Part shown: piece by piece, positions 55,147-63,834 of the stretch
Layout: every line of letters starts with the position of its first letter
Position numbering within the stretch: the first letter of the stretch is position 1
Assembly: GCF_900102425.1 (NCBI RefSeq)
Contig: NZ_FNBT01000010.1
Span: 124,001-188,000, forward strand
Origin: Blastococcus aurantiacus
GTDB taxonomy: Bacteria; Actinomycetota; Actinomycetes; Mycobacteriales; Geodermatophilaceae
Direction: 5' to 3'
DNA: 64,000 nucleotides
Translations under genes and position numbers: made by a program
Notes under the pieces: generated by a model
Databases searched by the model: none
What the model was told of the DNA's origin: nothing
What the model saw: the letters and a program-made list of their open reading frames with translations, nothing else

Positions 55147-56127
55147 TCAGGCCGGGCGCCCGCTGACATCGATCGCTCGGAAGGCCAGGCGGTAGGCCTG
55201 CGGGCTGATACCCACCTGCCGGCGAAAGTGCGGTCGAAGCGACACCCCCGCGCCCAGCCCGACCTGGCGGGCGATGGCGTCGACGGAGAGGTCGGTGCCT
55301 TCAAGCAGCCGTTGAGCGTGCAGTACGCGCTGATGGAGCAGCCATCTCATGGGTGAGTCGCCCACGGCAGCACGAAACTTGCGATCGAAGGCCCGCCTGC
55401 TCATGTGGGCGCGCGCCGCCAGACCCGCGACGTCGAGAGGCGAGTCGAGGTGCTCGAGGGCATGGGCAAGCACCCCGAAGATCTCGTCGTCGACGCGCTC
55501 GGGCACGGGCTGGTCGAGGTACTGCGCCTGGGTGCCGCTGCGCTGAGGTGGCACCACCATGCGTCTCGCGATGGCCGCTGCGGTGCCCGCCCCCATCGTC
55601 CGGCGGACCAGGTGCAAACACGCGTCGATCCCCGCGGCGGCCCCAGCGCTGGTCAGCACGTCACCTTCGTCTACGAACAACGCGGCGTCATCGACCGTCA
55701 CCTCCGGGTAGGCCGCGGCCAGCGCACCCGTGAATGCCCAGTGGGTCGCCGCGCGTCGGCCATCGAGGAGCCCAGCGGCAGCGAGCACGAACGCACCGAG
55801 GCACAACCCGACAATCACCGCACCGTCGGCGTGCGCGGCGCGCAAGGCCGCCAGCACCGGCTCACCGGGCCGTTCCTCAGGGTTCCGCCAAGCGGGGACG
55901 ATCACTATTCCGGCGGTCCCCAGTGCATCGAGCTCGTAGGGCGCCCGAATCTCCAGACCACCGGTGGTTCGCAACGGGCCTGGCTCCGCGGCCACCGACT
56001 GGAGCTGGAAGCGGTGATCCGCCTCGGACGAGCTGTCCAAGGTGAAGACGCTGAGTGGGACGCTCATCTCGAACAGTGGCGAGCGGTCGAAAACCAGCAC
56101 CGCCACCACGGCGGGGTCACGCGTCAC
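55147..56127 (-). CDS. GlxA-family transcriptional regulator (DJ-1/PfpI plus AraC domain)
   Basis: A 326-residue regulator. Residues 1-190 are a DJ-1/PfpI-like domain (VVAVLVFDRSPLFEMSVPLS, VIVGLCLGAFVLAAAGLLDG with the nucleophile Cys-Leu-Gly), and the C-terminal 100 residues an AraC-type double HTH (LDVAGLAARAHMSRRAFDRK, VDAIARQVGLGAGVSLRPHF). It probably controls the metallo-beta-lactamase-type gene read divergently 88 bases away. Start GTG at 56127. Its ligand is unknown. Confidence 0.9.
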   Translation of the reverse strand: MTRDPAVVAVLVFDRSPLFEMSVPLSVFTLDSSSEADHRFQLQSVAAEPGPLRTTGGLEIRAPYELDALGTAGIVIVPAWRNPEERPGEPVLAALRAAHADGAVIVGLCLGAFVLAAAGLLDGRRAATHWAFTGALAAAYPEVTVDDAALFVDEGDVLTSAGAAAGIDACLHLVRRTMGAGTAAAIARRMVVPPQRSGTQAQYLDQPVPERVDDEIFGVLAHALEHLDSPLDVAGLAARAHMSRRAFDRKFRAAVGDSPMRWLLHQRVLHAQRLLEGTDLSVDAIARQVGLGAGVSLRPHFRRQVGISPQAYRLAFRAIDVSGRPA

Positions 56128-56215
56128 AACCAGGGTCCTCTCATGGCCGGATCAGATCGTAGCGAGGCCGACGGACCGCTTACGGCGGATCGCCAAGGAC
56201 ACCACGCTAGAGGCC

Positions 56216-57028
56216 ATGACCACGACCCGATCATCGCTCAACCTGCCCGTCTCGCATCCGAGATCCGGCATCACCATCGAAGCCCTCGGGGGGCCGACCG
56301 CACTCCTCAGCATCGCCGGGCTCCGTCTGCTGACCGACCCGACGTTCGATGAGCCCGGTGAGTACCCGGGGGAGATGTTCAAGCTGGTCAAGACCGCCCC
56401 GCCGGCCCGGAGCGCCGAGGACGTCGGGATCGTGGACGCAGTCCTGCTCTCGCACGACGAACACGCGGACAACCTCGACGGCGGGGGACGTCGCTACCTG
56501 GCCACGGTGCCGCTGGTGCTGAGCACGCTCGGCGCTGTCCAACGCCTCGGTGGGACTCTGACCAGTCGGCCGGCGTGGGGGAGCCTCGACCTGCCTGGCC
56601 ATGACGGCCGGTCGGTTCGCGTGACTTGGGTGCCGGCCCAGCACGGCCCCGAGTGGGCGACCGCGTACACCGGAGACGTCACTGGCTTCGTCCTCTCCGG
56701 CGCCGGTCTCCCCACCGTCTACGTGAGCGGCGACAATTCCTCCCTCGACGTGGTCCGCAGCGTCGCCCAGATTTGTGGGCCGATCGACGTGGCGCTGCTG
56801 TTCGCTGGCGCAGGTGTGGTTTCTCCCCTGGAGGCCGTACTCACGCTGACGGGGGACGAGGCAGCCGAGGCTGCGGTCATCCTCGGGTCTCCGCATGTGG
56901 TCGTGATTCACGCCGATGGCTGGGAGCACTTCACCGAGGGGCGAACCGAGATCGAGGCCGCATTCGAGCGTGCTGGATTGCGGGAGCAAGTCATCGTCCT
57001 AGCCCCGGGAGCGGTTCGCACGCTGTGA
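56216..57028 (+). CDS. UlaG-like metallo-beta-lactamase-fold hydrolase
   Basis: A 270-residue protein with the MBL-fold pattern of the YcjY/UlaG-type group: LLTDPTFDEPGEYPG, VLLSHDEHADNLDGGG in place of HxHxDH, VTWVPAQHGPEWA, VYVSGDNSSLD and VVVIHADGWEHFTEG. In the first metal motif, Glu and Ala are found between the His residues (SHDEHADN), typical of this branch. Substrate unknown. The frame extends upstream, but ATG 56216 opens the conserved part. It is divergent from the GlxA-type regulator. Confidence 0.82.
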   Translation: MTTTRSSLNLPVSHPRSGITIEALGGPTALLSIAGLRLLTDPTFDEPGEYPGEMFKLVKTAPPARSAEDVGIVDAVLLSHDEHADNLDGGGRRYLATVPLVLSTLGAVQRLGGTLTSRPAWGSLDLPGHDGRSVRVTWVPAQHGPEWATAYTGDVTGFVLSGAGLPTVYVSGDNSSLDVVRSVAQICGPIDVALLFAGAGVVSPLEAVLTLTGDEAAEAAVILGSPHVVVIHADGWEHFTEGRTEIEAAFERAGLREQVIVLAPGAVRTL

Positions 57029-58043
57029 GCTCGGTCGTACTTGGAGCGCCAGCAGCGCCATGGCCGGCGGACTCGTGCGCTCGCCGAATCCGTCGCCGGA
57101 GCGGGTGTTCGGGCGGATCCACCCCGGCCGTCATCGGCACTCATCTGTGAGGCCTCGGCAGCACAGGTGAGGGCAGGCATAGCCACACAGGTGGTTCCCG
57201 CCGCAGTCCGGCGTGATGTCATCGCGGTCGCAACGGCTGCGCTCGCAGTACTGCCTGAGACGTTCGACCGACCAATGGCCGTCCCCGGGGGCATCGCGCT
57301 CATCGGCCTTGGCATCTCCCTGTGGCGCACCCAGACCCGCAGCGAGGCCGACACTATTGCGCCCCTCGCTGAGTCAAACCCAGCCCGATGATCACCTAGC
57401 CCGCCGCCGCCACGCCGCGGGCACAAGCGCGAGGGGCGGACCTTCTCCGGGTGTGGCCGGTCCCAGCCACGCTGACGGTCTTCGTCGCTGTCCCGCTCCC
57501 TAGGGCACCCTGCGGCAGGTCGAGCTCGCCAGCGGACCGGCAGTGAGGGCGACCGACGGACGGCGTCCCGAACTTCTGACTGCACTCGTCGTCCACAGCA
57601 TCATTGCCGCCGTGTTCGCGCTCACCGAGGCCCTGAGCGCCGGGGCCGGACCATCTCCTGGATTGGCCGGCGCCGGCCACGCTGAGGGTCTGCCTGCAGC
57701 CTGCGGTCGACGGCGCAGCGGCCAGAGGACGGCGGCGATCACGATCGCGACGTTGGCCCCGAAAACGTTCGCTATCAAGGTGCGACTTATCGCGTCGGGC
57801 GCTGAGTCACTCGGGGTCGCAGGCCCTTCCCGGCGTGTCCGCCAGGACACGCCGGGGAAGGCCAAGCGGTCAAGCGCAAGGCCCAGAAATCTGGAACCTA
57901 GCCGCGGTGATGCCCGTTGAGGGTTTCGCGGTGGCCCTGCTAGGGCTCCCACAGCGTCTCCGGCGTCTACAGGAAGGAGTTCCTTCGGCTGCCATTGCTC
58001 TCCATGCGCCCTCCGGCCAGCTGGACGGAGGGACGGAGGCAAC
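57029..58043. other. Kilobase without a supported gene, decayed repeats
   Basis: No intact protein frame is convincing here. Two stretches around 57440-57485 and 57645-57690 resemble each other (GGCCGGTCCCAGCCACGCTG against GGCCGGCGCCGGCCACGCTG), and 57588-57635 resembles 58556-58603 (VHSIIAAVFALTEA against VHSIFATAFALTEA). It looks like old, decayed sequence. Confidence 0.45.
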
Positions 58044-58355
58044 ATGGCGAACCATCACCATCGCCGTAAGCGAGTGCAATCCCGCACCCGTAGACACCCC
58101 CACCCGCAGCGTAAGTGCCGGAAAGAACGGAAAGGAACTCCAGCGTTACCGGCACCTCAGCCCAGCACTACTCCCCGAGCAACTACAGGGCGAAAGCGGT
58201 TCAAGAGGACTAAGCGCATAATCGGCTCTATCGCTCCGATCATGTCGATCACCTTTTGGACATATAAATGGATGCAACTTTATAACAGTGTTGGCTGGTC
58301 CGGCATTATCGACACTGGGCAGCAGTTCTTTACAAGCATCCACTGGCCGCTCTGA
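58044..58355 (+). CDS. Small basic membrane protein of low G+C
   Basis: A 103-residue frame with GGAGG four bases before the ATG. The first 60 residues are strongly basic (His, Arg, Lys), and a hydrophobic segment follows (IIGSIAPIMSITFWTYKWMQ). The second half of the gene is much richer in A/T than anything around it, for example ACATATAAATGGATGCAACT. Function not recognised. It could be a recent import or the last piece of a mobile element. Confidence 0.5.
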   Translation: MANHHHRRKRVQSRTRRHPHPQRKCRKERKGTPALPAPQPSTTPRATTGRKRFKRTKRIIGSIAPIMSITFWTYKWMQLYNSVGWSGIIDTGQQFFTSIHWPL

Positions 58356-58458
58356 ATCGTTCGACCACGGCATGCTCGATCCGAAACTTGCAACACCCGA
58401 CCGACCGCACGACCACTGGTAAGACTGCCTCAATAGGGAACGACGGAAATCCGATCCC

Positions 58459-58478
58459 TGAACCGGGCGCCCGGTTCA
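58459..58478. repeat. 20-bp perfect palindrome
   Basis: TGAACCGGGCGCCCGGTTCA is a perfect inverted repeat. It may be a regulator site or part of a terminator pair with the hairpin just behind it. Confidence 0.5.
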
Positions 58479-58485
58479 CATCGGT

Positions 58486-58521
58486 CAGCCCCGCTGGGCG
58501 CGCGCGCACCCAGCGGGGCTG
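58486..58521. terminator. Terminator hairpin
   Basis: Thirteen-base perfect stem CAGCCCCGCTGGG / CCCAGCGGGGCTG with a ten-base GC loop, followed by CTTCAT. It lies 130 bases behind the small basic protein gene. Confidence 0.6.
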
Positions 58522-58846
58522 CTTCATGTCGGTGCCCGGTCGCTCCTAGCGGCACTGCACTCGATGTCCACAGCATCTTCGCCACCGCGTTCGCGCTCAC
58601 CGAGGCGTGACGCGGCTCGTGGACTGGCCGGTCGCCGTGAATAACACGTTTTGGGAGACGGTGAAGGACAGGCTTCCGAGGAGCACCTCGCCGATCATCC
58701 TGATGGTCGGCGCCATCAACCTCATCAAACCAGTCAACGCGACCATCCCTGGGCCCCGCCGACACGCACGGGGATGAAGGCCGACCCTCAGCCTCGAGCG
58801 CGTAGGACGCCGGCTCAGCTTCCAGAGTCACATCGCTGTCGAGAGG

Positions 58847-59338
58847 TCAGCGTCCGGTTGCCCGTTGGCCGCGGAGCGTCATGACGGTGCTGGTCGCCGT
58901 GGCGACGGACTTGCCGTCGCTGCTGCGGACGATCTCGCAGTGGTAGTGCGTGATCGTGTTCCCCGAGAAGGTCGGTGTGGCGTGCGCGCGCAAGGTGTCG
59001 CGCCAGACTGGGCGCAGGAAGACGGCATGCAAGTCGATGCTCGTGAACGACTCGCCCTGCTCCATGAGCGTGGAGTGGGCGGTACCGATAGCTGCGTCGG
59101 CCAGCTCGACGAGAAACCCTCCATGCACCGTCCCCTGCTGGTTGCCGTGGCGGACGGAATCGACGTCGACGACCACGGTGGCCGTCCCTTTCCCGATCGC
59201 TGCGATCTCGAAGTCGAGCAACTGCGATATCGCGGTCGGGTATGTCAGGTGGGTTCGATCCTCGGGTTGCAAGGTTCCTTTCAGACGCCGCTCCAGAAAC
59301 TCGAGGACTGGCAGCTGGTTGAGGACGGTCTCGGCCAT
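58847..59338 (-). CDS. PaaI-type hotdog thioesterase
   Basis: A 163-residue hotdog-fold protein: QQGTVHGGFLVELADAAIGT has the usual HGG..A..D motif, and SFTSIDLHAVFLRPV follows. Such enzymes hydrolyse acyl-CoA thioesters, often aromatic ones. The N-terminus up to about residue 30 is a helical extension. Its partner pathway is not visible nearby. Starts with ATG behind AGGAGAGCC. Confidence 0.86.
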   Translation of the reverse strand: MAETVLNQLPVLEFLERRLKGTLQPEDRTHLTYPTAISQLLDFEIAAIGKGTATVVVDVDSVRHGNQQGTVHGGFLVELADAAIGTAHSTLMEQGESFTSIDLHAVFLRPVWRDTLRAHATPTFSGNTITHYHCEIVRSSDGKSVATATSTVMTLRGQRATGR

Positions 59339-59496
59339 GCGGCTCTCCTATGCGCCGACGAACAGCGCTTGATGTCGAGGTCGTGTTGCTTTGGGCGCGG
59401 CGGCGATTGGCGTAGGCCCGGGTGCGTTCGCCTCGCGGGCTGCCCGCCCCCTGGTGCGGGAACGGGCAGCCGCATGCTGGTGACGACTTCGGTGAC

Positions 59497-59991
59497 TCAG
59501 TAGCCGGCGCGGCTGGCCCGTGCTCGGGCGGCGGCCACCCCCTCGGAGGGGATGACCAAGGTGGGCCGGCGGGTTTGGTGCAGCACGTTTGTCGAGGTGC
59601 TGCCCAGCAGAGTGGCGCGCAGCCCGCGCCGCCCACGGGACCCGAGGATGATGAGTCCGGCGTCGAACTCCTCGGCCGCCTCGACGATGGCCTCGCTGGC
59701 GGTGGCCATGGTGGAGGAGACCCGCGGCACGGCCTCGAGCCCGAGTCCGCGGGCGAGCTCGACGCCGTCGGCGGCGATCCGTTCCGAAGCGTCGAGCGTT
59801 GCCTTGTCCAGCACCTGGACGTCCTCCAGGGCGGGGTGGCCTTCCAGGTGTGCCGCGACGCTCTCCAGAGGCTGGCGCGCGTAGAGCACCACCGCGCGGG
59901 AACCGGGGAACAGGGCGGCGGCAGTTTCGATCGCCGAGCGGGCGTCGGGGGAGCCGTCGTAGGCGATCAGGAGGGGCCTGCGGTTGGTCAT
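59497..59991 (-). CDS. Universal stress protein, UspA family
   Basis: A 164-residue single Usp domain: LLIAYDGSPDARSAIETAAA at the start and ILGSRGRRGLRATLLGSTST near the end, with the G-x2-G-x9-G(S/T) ATP-binding pattern, then VLHQTRRPTLVIPS. It binds ATP and responds to hypoxia or stress in actinobacteria. The ATG is preceded by TAGGAGTAGAG. It lies downstream of a DHA2 transporter and a small frame on the same strand. Confidence 0.92.
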   Translation of the reverse strand: MTNRRPLLIAYDGSPDARSAIETAAALFPGSRAVVLYARQPLESVAAHLEGHPALEDVQVLDKATLDASERIAADGVELARGLGLEAVPRVSSTMATASEAIVEAAEEFDAGLIILGSRGRRGLRATLLGSTSTNVLHQTRRPTLVIPSEGVAAARARASRAGY

Positions 59992-60039
59992 CTCTACTCC
60001 TAGCGTGTTTGTCGATGGGTGGTGGAGGGGCGGCGCGGT

Positions 60040-60192
60040 TCAGCGGCAGGCCCCGGGCGGCGCCTGCTCCTTGCCGGGGAGGCGGGGGAGCAGCGCGACC
60101 AGCGCGCAGCCGAGCAGACATCGGGCGGCGCGGCGCAGGGCTGGAGACTGGACGGAGATGGCGGTTCCTGGGATCAGGGCTGTCATGGGCAT
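60040..60192 (-). CDS. Small 50-residue protein, unnamed
   Basis: The frame MPMTALIPGTAISVQSPALR and onward ends PPGACR. It has a CTAGGAGATCG site before the ATG, the same form of site as the universal stress gene behind it, and contains one short hydrophobic stretch (CLLGCALVALLPRL). Real translation is plausible but not shown. Confidence 0.45.
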   Translation of the reverse strand: MPMTALIPGTAISVQSPALRRAARCLLGCALVALLPRLPGKEQAPPGACR

Positions 60193-60263
60193 CGATCTCC
60201 TAGGTGCGGGAGGGTCGGGGCGGCGCCGGGGTGTGCCCGGCCGACGCCGCCCCGACGTCGAGG

Positions 60264-61715
60264 TCAGCGGCCTCCGGCGGCCTGGGCGTCGCCTGACCGG
60301 TCGCTGTGCATCGCCTCGGGTTCCGGTCGCGCGCTCTTCAGCGTGATCCCGGCCAGGATGGCGCCGAGCAGAGCGATCAGGCCGGCGCCGATGAAGGCGG
60401 CGGAGAATCCGTCGGTGAGCGCGGTGTTGTCGCCCAGCTGGTTGGCTCCGTAGCTCGCGGCGACCGCGGTCATCGCTGCCAGGCCGAGCGCCGAGCCGAC
60501 CTGGTAGCTGGTGTTGACGATGCCCGAAGCGAGTCCGCCCTCCTGGGGGGGTGCTGCGGAGATGGCGGTGCCCAGAGAGGGGATGAACGCCAGAGACATG
60601 CCCAGGGCTGCCACGAGGGAGGCGGGCAGCACGTCGACGAGGAAGTTGCCGCCAGGCCGGATCAGCGACAGCCACCCCATCCCTGCCGCGAGCAGGAGCA
60701 GCCCGCTGACGATCATCGTCTTGGGCCCGAAGCGGTTGATCGCCCGTGGAGCGAGCACGATCATCCCGATCATGATCAGAATGGTCATGGGTAGCAGTGC
60801 GGCGCCCGAGGGGAAGGCGGTGTATCCGAGCACCTGCTGCAGGTAGAGGTTCAGGAAGAACCACATCGGGATCCAGGCCGCCCCCAGCATCAGCTGGGCG
60901 AGGTTGGCCGCCCCCAAGTTGGGGATCCGGAAGATCGACAGCCGCATGAGCGGCTCGCGGCGCGAGGCCTGGATTACGAGGAAGACGCCGAGCAGGACGA
61001 CCGCGGCGATCAGCATGGCCCAGGTCTCCATCGACCCCCAGCCCACCTCGGGTGCCCGCACGATCGCATAGACCGCCGCGCCCAGCCCGAGGGTGACGGT
61101 GATGGCGCCGAAGACGTCGATGGAGCCGCGGGCACCGGCGCCGCCGGCCGGCATCAGAGCAGGTGTGGCGATCAGCGCGATCACAGCGATCGGGATGTTG
61201 ATGTAGAACACCCAGGGCCAGGAGACGTACTCGGTGATGACCCCGCCGAGGAACACCCCAGCAGTGCCGCCGGCCGGTGCAGCCGCGCCATAGAGGGCCA
61301 GGGCCCGGGTCAGCTCCCGCGGCTCGTGACCGAACAGCATCATGAGCAGGGTCAGGGCAGAGGGCGCGATCAGAGCCGCACCGACGCCCTGTACCGCGCG
61401 GCCGGTCAGTTCAACGCCGACGTTGCCGGCGGCGCCGGCGATGATGGAGCCGACGAGCAGGATCAACCAGCCGGTGCTGAACATTCGGCGGGCGCCGAAC
61501 AGGTCCGACAGTCGGCCGCCGAGCAGCAGCAGACCGCCGAAGGCGACGACGTAGGCGTTGAACACCCAGGACAGGCTCTCCTGGGTGAAGCCGAGGTCCT
61601 CCTGCATGCGAGGGAGGGCCACGCCGATGATCGAGGTGTCCATGATGACCATGAACTGGGCGGCGGCGATCAACGCCAGTGCCGCCCCGCGACGGGTAGA
61701 GGGTGGAGCAGACAT
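60264..61715 (-). CDS. DHA2-type (EmrB/QacA) MFS transporter
   Basis: A 483-residue protein with 14 predicted helices and the DHA2 signatures AAAQFMVIMDTSIIGVALPR, LGGRLSDLFGARRMF and GGTAGVFLGGVITEYVSWPW. It exports drugs or toxic compounds by proton exchange. Start ATG 61715 follows AAGGATG; an in-frame ATG nine bases upstream is possible. A weak repressor-type box at 61739-61755 stands ahead of it, and the YHS gene is next upstream on the same strand. Confidence 0.88.
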   Translation of the reverse strand: MSAPPSTRRGAALALIAAAQFMVIMDTSIIGVALPRMQEDLGFTQESLSWVFNAYVVAFGGLLLLGGRLSDLFGARRMFSTGWLILLVGSIIAGAAGNVGVELTGRAVQGVGAALIAPSALTLLMMLFGHEPRELTRALALYGAAAPAGGTAGVFLGGVITEYVSWPWVFYINIPIAVIALIATPALMPAGGAGARGSIDVFGAITVTLGLGAAVYAIVRAPEVGWGSMETWAMLIAAVVLLGVFLVIQASRREPLMRLSIFRIPNLGAANLAQLMLGAAWIPMWFFLNLYLQQVLGYTAFPSGAALLPMTILIMIGMIVLAPRAINRFGPKTMIVSGLLLLAAGMGWLSLIRPGGNFLVDVLPASLVAALGMSLAFIPSLGTAISAAPPQEGGLASGIVNTSYQVGSALGLAAMTAVAASYGANQLGDNTALTDGFSAAFIGAGLIALLGAILAGITLKSARPEPEAMHSDRSGDAQAAGGR

Positions 61716-61738
61716 GGTGCGCATCCTTAGTGAGTGCC

Positions 61739-61755
61739 CTACGGGGGCAGGGTAT
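61739..61755. promoter_or_regulatory. Weak CsoR/CstR-type half-site before DHA2 gene
   Basis: CTACGGGGGCAGGGTAT resembles the site at 3052-3068 in 13 of 17 positions and ends with GGGTAT, but is not a palindrome. Confidence 0.3.
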
Positions 61756-61818
61756 TGAAAGGAACAGCAGGTGCCGTCTGGGATGGCTGATTCGCCGACA
61801 GCGAGGCCAGCCGGAGGC

Positions 61819-62079
61819 TCAGTCGGCGTTCGGCGGGATGGAGGCGTAGGCCTCGGGGTCGCGCTTGAAAGCGCGGCGACAACCGGGCGCGCAGAAGTAG
61901 TAGGCACTCCCGCTGTGCGTCGCAGTCGGGGTGGTCGCCGTTCGACGGACGGCCATGCCGCAGACCGGGTCGGTCACCGTGCCGTCGCCGCGCTGCGTCG
62001 CCGTCGTGTCAGTGCAACAGGAGCAGCCGCCGGCCTCCGCCAGAACGATTGGGGCCGGGGCGCTGTTGATGGGGCTCAT
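61819..62079 (-). CDS. YHS-domain protein with N-terminal Cys cluster
   Basis: An 86-residue protein. The YHS domain is DPVCGMAV (Cys40) with YYFCAPGCRRAF (Cys63, Cys67) and DPEAY; YHS domains bind copper or other metals. In front is GGCSCCTD (Cys19, Cys21, Cys22), an extra soft-metal site not part of the domain. ATG follows a TAGGAGACGTA site. Two G/C-tract palindromes of the CsoR/CstR type precede it, which supports a role in copper handling. Confidence 0.85.
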   Translation of the reverse strand: MSPINSAPAPIVLAEAGGCSCCTDTTATQRGDGTVTDPVCGMAVRRTATTPTATHSGSAYYFCAPGCRRAFKRDPEAYASIPPNAD

Positions 62080-62096
62080 TACGTCTCCTATGAGGG

Positions 62097-62151
62097 GAAC
62101 CCCTGGGGGGTAGGGCTATGAGGCGCCAACACCATAACCCCCGGGGGGTAC
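62097..62151. promoter_or_regulatory. Two CsoR/CstR-type palindromes before the YHS gene
   Basis: AACCCCCTGGGGGGTA at 62097-62112 and ATAACCCCCGGGGGGTAC at 62134-62151 are G/C-tract palindromes with AT-rich ends, spaced 37 bases apart. Tandem placement suggests cooperative repression. Confidence 0.6.
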
Positions 62152-62187
62152 AAGTCAACAGTGGGGTTCCGCGAACTTGCGTGCAGG

Positions 62188-62535
62188 TCAGGAATTCCCG
62201 CCGATCTGCCGAACCGCGTCCGCGGACCCGCGAGTGGCTGCGTCGGCGTCACTGACGGCGCGGCCGGCGTCGGCGAAGCCGATGTGCGAGTGCGTGCCGT
62301 CACGGAAGGGTTTGCTGGCGGACCCGCCACATCGGCAGAGGAGGACGGTCTCGCGTCCGCCGGTGTTGTATGTCTTGCCGTCGTGGTCGATGAGCTCGAC
62401 GGCACCTCTGACCTGCAACGGCCCGTTCCGCACGACCCTGACGCGCACTGCCGATGAGGCGCGGGCGCCTGGGGTGGGGTCGCTGACGGGGGTGACCTGG
62501 GGGCCAATGGAATTGGGATGGGCGGGCGCGAGCAT
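62188..62535 (-). CDS. CDGSH-type iron-sulfur domain protein with a missing Cys ligand
   Basis: A 115-residue protein with the CDGSH pattern LCRCGGSASKPFRDGTHSHI. The family binds a 2Fe-2S cluster by three Cys and one His (CxCx2(S/T)x3PxCDG(S/T)H); here the third Cys is Arg (PFRDGTH). The start is unsure: ATG 62535 sits too close to an AAGGAG, and GTG 62496 lacks a site. A short Gly/Ala-rich tail (AATRGSADAVRQ) ends the protein. Confidence 0.75.
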   Translation of the reverse strand: MLAPAHPNSIGPQVTPVSDPTPGARASSAVRVRVVRNGPLQVRGAVELIDHDGKTYNTGGRETVLLCRCGGSASKPFRDGTHSHIGFADAGRAVSDADAATRGSADAVRQIGGNS

Positions 62536-62553
62536 CTCCTTGGAGTGCGTCCG

Positions 62554-63834
62554 TCAGGTTGTGAAGCGAGCGGCCGGAACGGCGGTGGCCGATGCGGTCG
62601 GCGGCCAGGGGCCGCGGGCGGCGATCTGCCGGCGGTAGGCGGCGAGTCGCCGGGCATGGCCAACCGCCACCGCGCCGACCAGCCGGCCTCGGCGGCCGTA
62701 GCCGACGAGGAACCGCCCGTCGGTCGGGTCACCCTCGAGCAGCCTGGATTCCGTGCCCAATGCGGGCAGACCGACCGAAAGGATCTTGGTGTCGTACTGG
62801 TCGGACCAAAACGATGGGACGCCGATGTAGGGCGCCGGCTCCCCGGTCGCCCCGGTCAGGTGGTGGAGCATGGTCCGGGCGGCGGTGCCCGCCTGATCGA
62901 CGGCGTTAGTCCAGTGCTCCACTCGCAGCGGTTCGTCGTCGAAGAGGGTGTGGGGCGTCCGGGCGACGTCGCCGGCGGCCACGATCCCGGGCACGGGCTT
63001 TGCGCCCTTGTCGAGCACGCGTAGCGCGGCGTCGGTGCGGACCCCGCCGTCCAGAAGCAGGCCGCTGCCTCGCAGCCACGCGTTGTTGGGCACCGTCCCC
63101 AGGCCGACGACGGCGAGATCGGCGGTCAGCCGCGTGCCGTCGGCGAGTTCCACGGCGGACAGCTGGCCCGTGTCGGCCTGTAGTCCAGTGACCCCGATTC
63201 CAAGGCGCAGGTCAACACCGTGCCGACGGTGCTGACGGGCGAAGAAGGCGGCCACCCGGTTCCCGACCGCGGCCAGCATCGGTAGCGGGGCGCCGTCGAC
63301 CAGGGTCACGGCCAGCCCCAGTTGACGGGCGGTTGCCGCGACCTCCAAGCCGATGAACCCCCCACCCACCACCGTGACGCGGGTGGGTCGTTCGAGCAGT
63401 GCTGTGCGCAGTCGGCGGGCGTCGTCCAGTGTCCGTAGAACGTGCACCCCGTCGATCTGCTCCGCGGCGAGCCGCCGGGGGCGGGCGCCGGTGGCGATAA
63501 GCAACGCGTCGAACGACAGTCGGGTGCCGTCGTGCAGCAGTAGCCGGCGAGCGCTGATGTCCAGTTTGACCGCCGTGGCACCGAGGTGCCAAGAAGCGTC
63601 CACGGCCGCCATCGGCGGCAGTCGCAGCTCCTCGAGCGTTTTGGCGCCGGCGAGGAGGGCCTTGGATAGCGGCGGCCTGGCGTAGGGCTCGTGCACCTCG
63701 TCGCCGACGACGTGCAAAGAGCCGTCGAAGCCACCCGCGCGCAGCGCCTCGGCCGCCCGCAGACCGGCCAGCGATGCACCCACGATCACAACCCGCTGCG
63801 CGGGCGACCGCTCGAGGGCCCACCGAGCGGTCAT
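62554..63834 (-). CDS. Ferredoxin reductase (FAD, NAD(P)H)
   Basis: A 426-residue flavoprotein: RVVIVGASLAGLRAAEALRA and YARPPLSKALLAG at the start, NAD fold VTVVGGGFIGLEVAATARQL near 160, and PGIVAAGDVARTP near 290. It is of the BphA4/putidaredoxin-reductase type that reduces a ferredoxin for a cytochrome P450 or dioxygenase. Its ATG overlaps the stop of the ferredoxin gene (ATGA). It resembles the flavoprotein at 31908 in layout. Confidence 0.9.
   Translation of the reverse strand: MTARWALERSPAQRVVIVGASLAGLRAAEALRAGGFDGSLHVVGDEVHEPYARPPLSKALLAGAKTLEELRLPPMAAVDASWHLGATAVKLDISARRLLLHDGTRLSFDALLIATGARPRRLAAEQIDGVHVLRTLDDARRLRTALLERPTRVTVVGGGFIGLEVAATARQLGLAVTLVDGAPLPMLAAVGNRVAAFFARQHRRHGVDLRLGIGVTGLQADTGQLSAVELADGTRLTADLAVVGLGTVPNNAWLRGSGLLLDGGVRTDAALRVLDKGAKPVPGIVAAGDVARTPHTLFDDEPLRVEHWTNAVDQAGTAARTMLHHLTGATGEPAPYIGVPSFWSDQYDTKILSVGLPALGTESRLLEGDPTDGRFLVGYGRRGRLVGAVAVGHARRLAAYRRQIAARGPWPPTASATAVPAARFTT

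Larger units (their letters stand above)
58356..58846. other. Gene-free stretch with hairpins and repeat remnant
   Basis: Nearly 490 bases. It contains a 20-base perfect palindrome at 58459-58478, a terminator hairpin at 58486-58521 and the second copy of the decayed repeat at 58556-58603. Frames between 58610 and 58830 carry pieces that read like protein but no intact gene. Confidence 0.45.

Noticed and set aside
57041-57391. 116-codon frame behind the UlaG-like gene
   Set aside because: A short hydrophobic piece is present but the first half is random-looking and the start is weak; not enough support.
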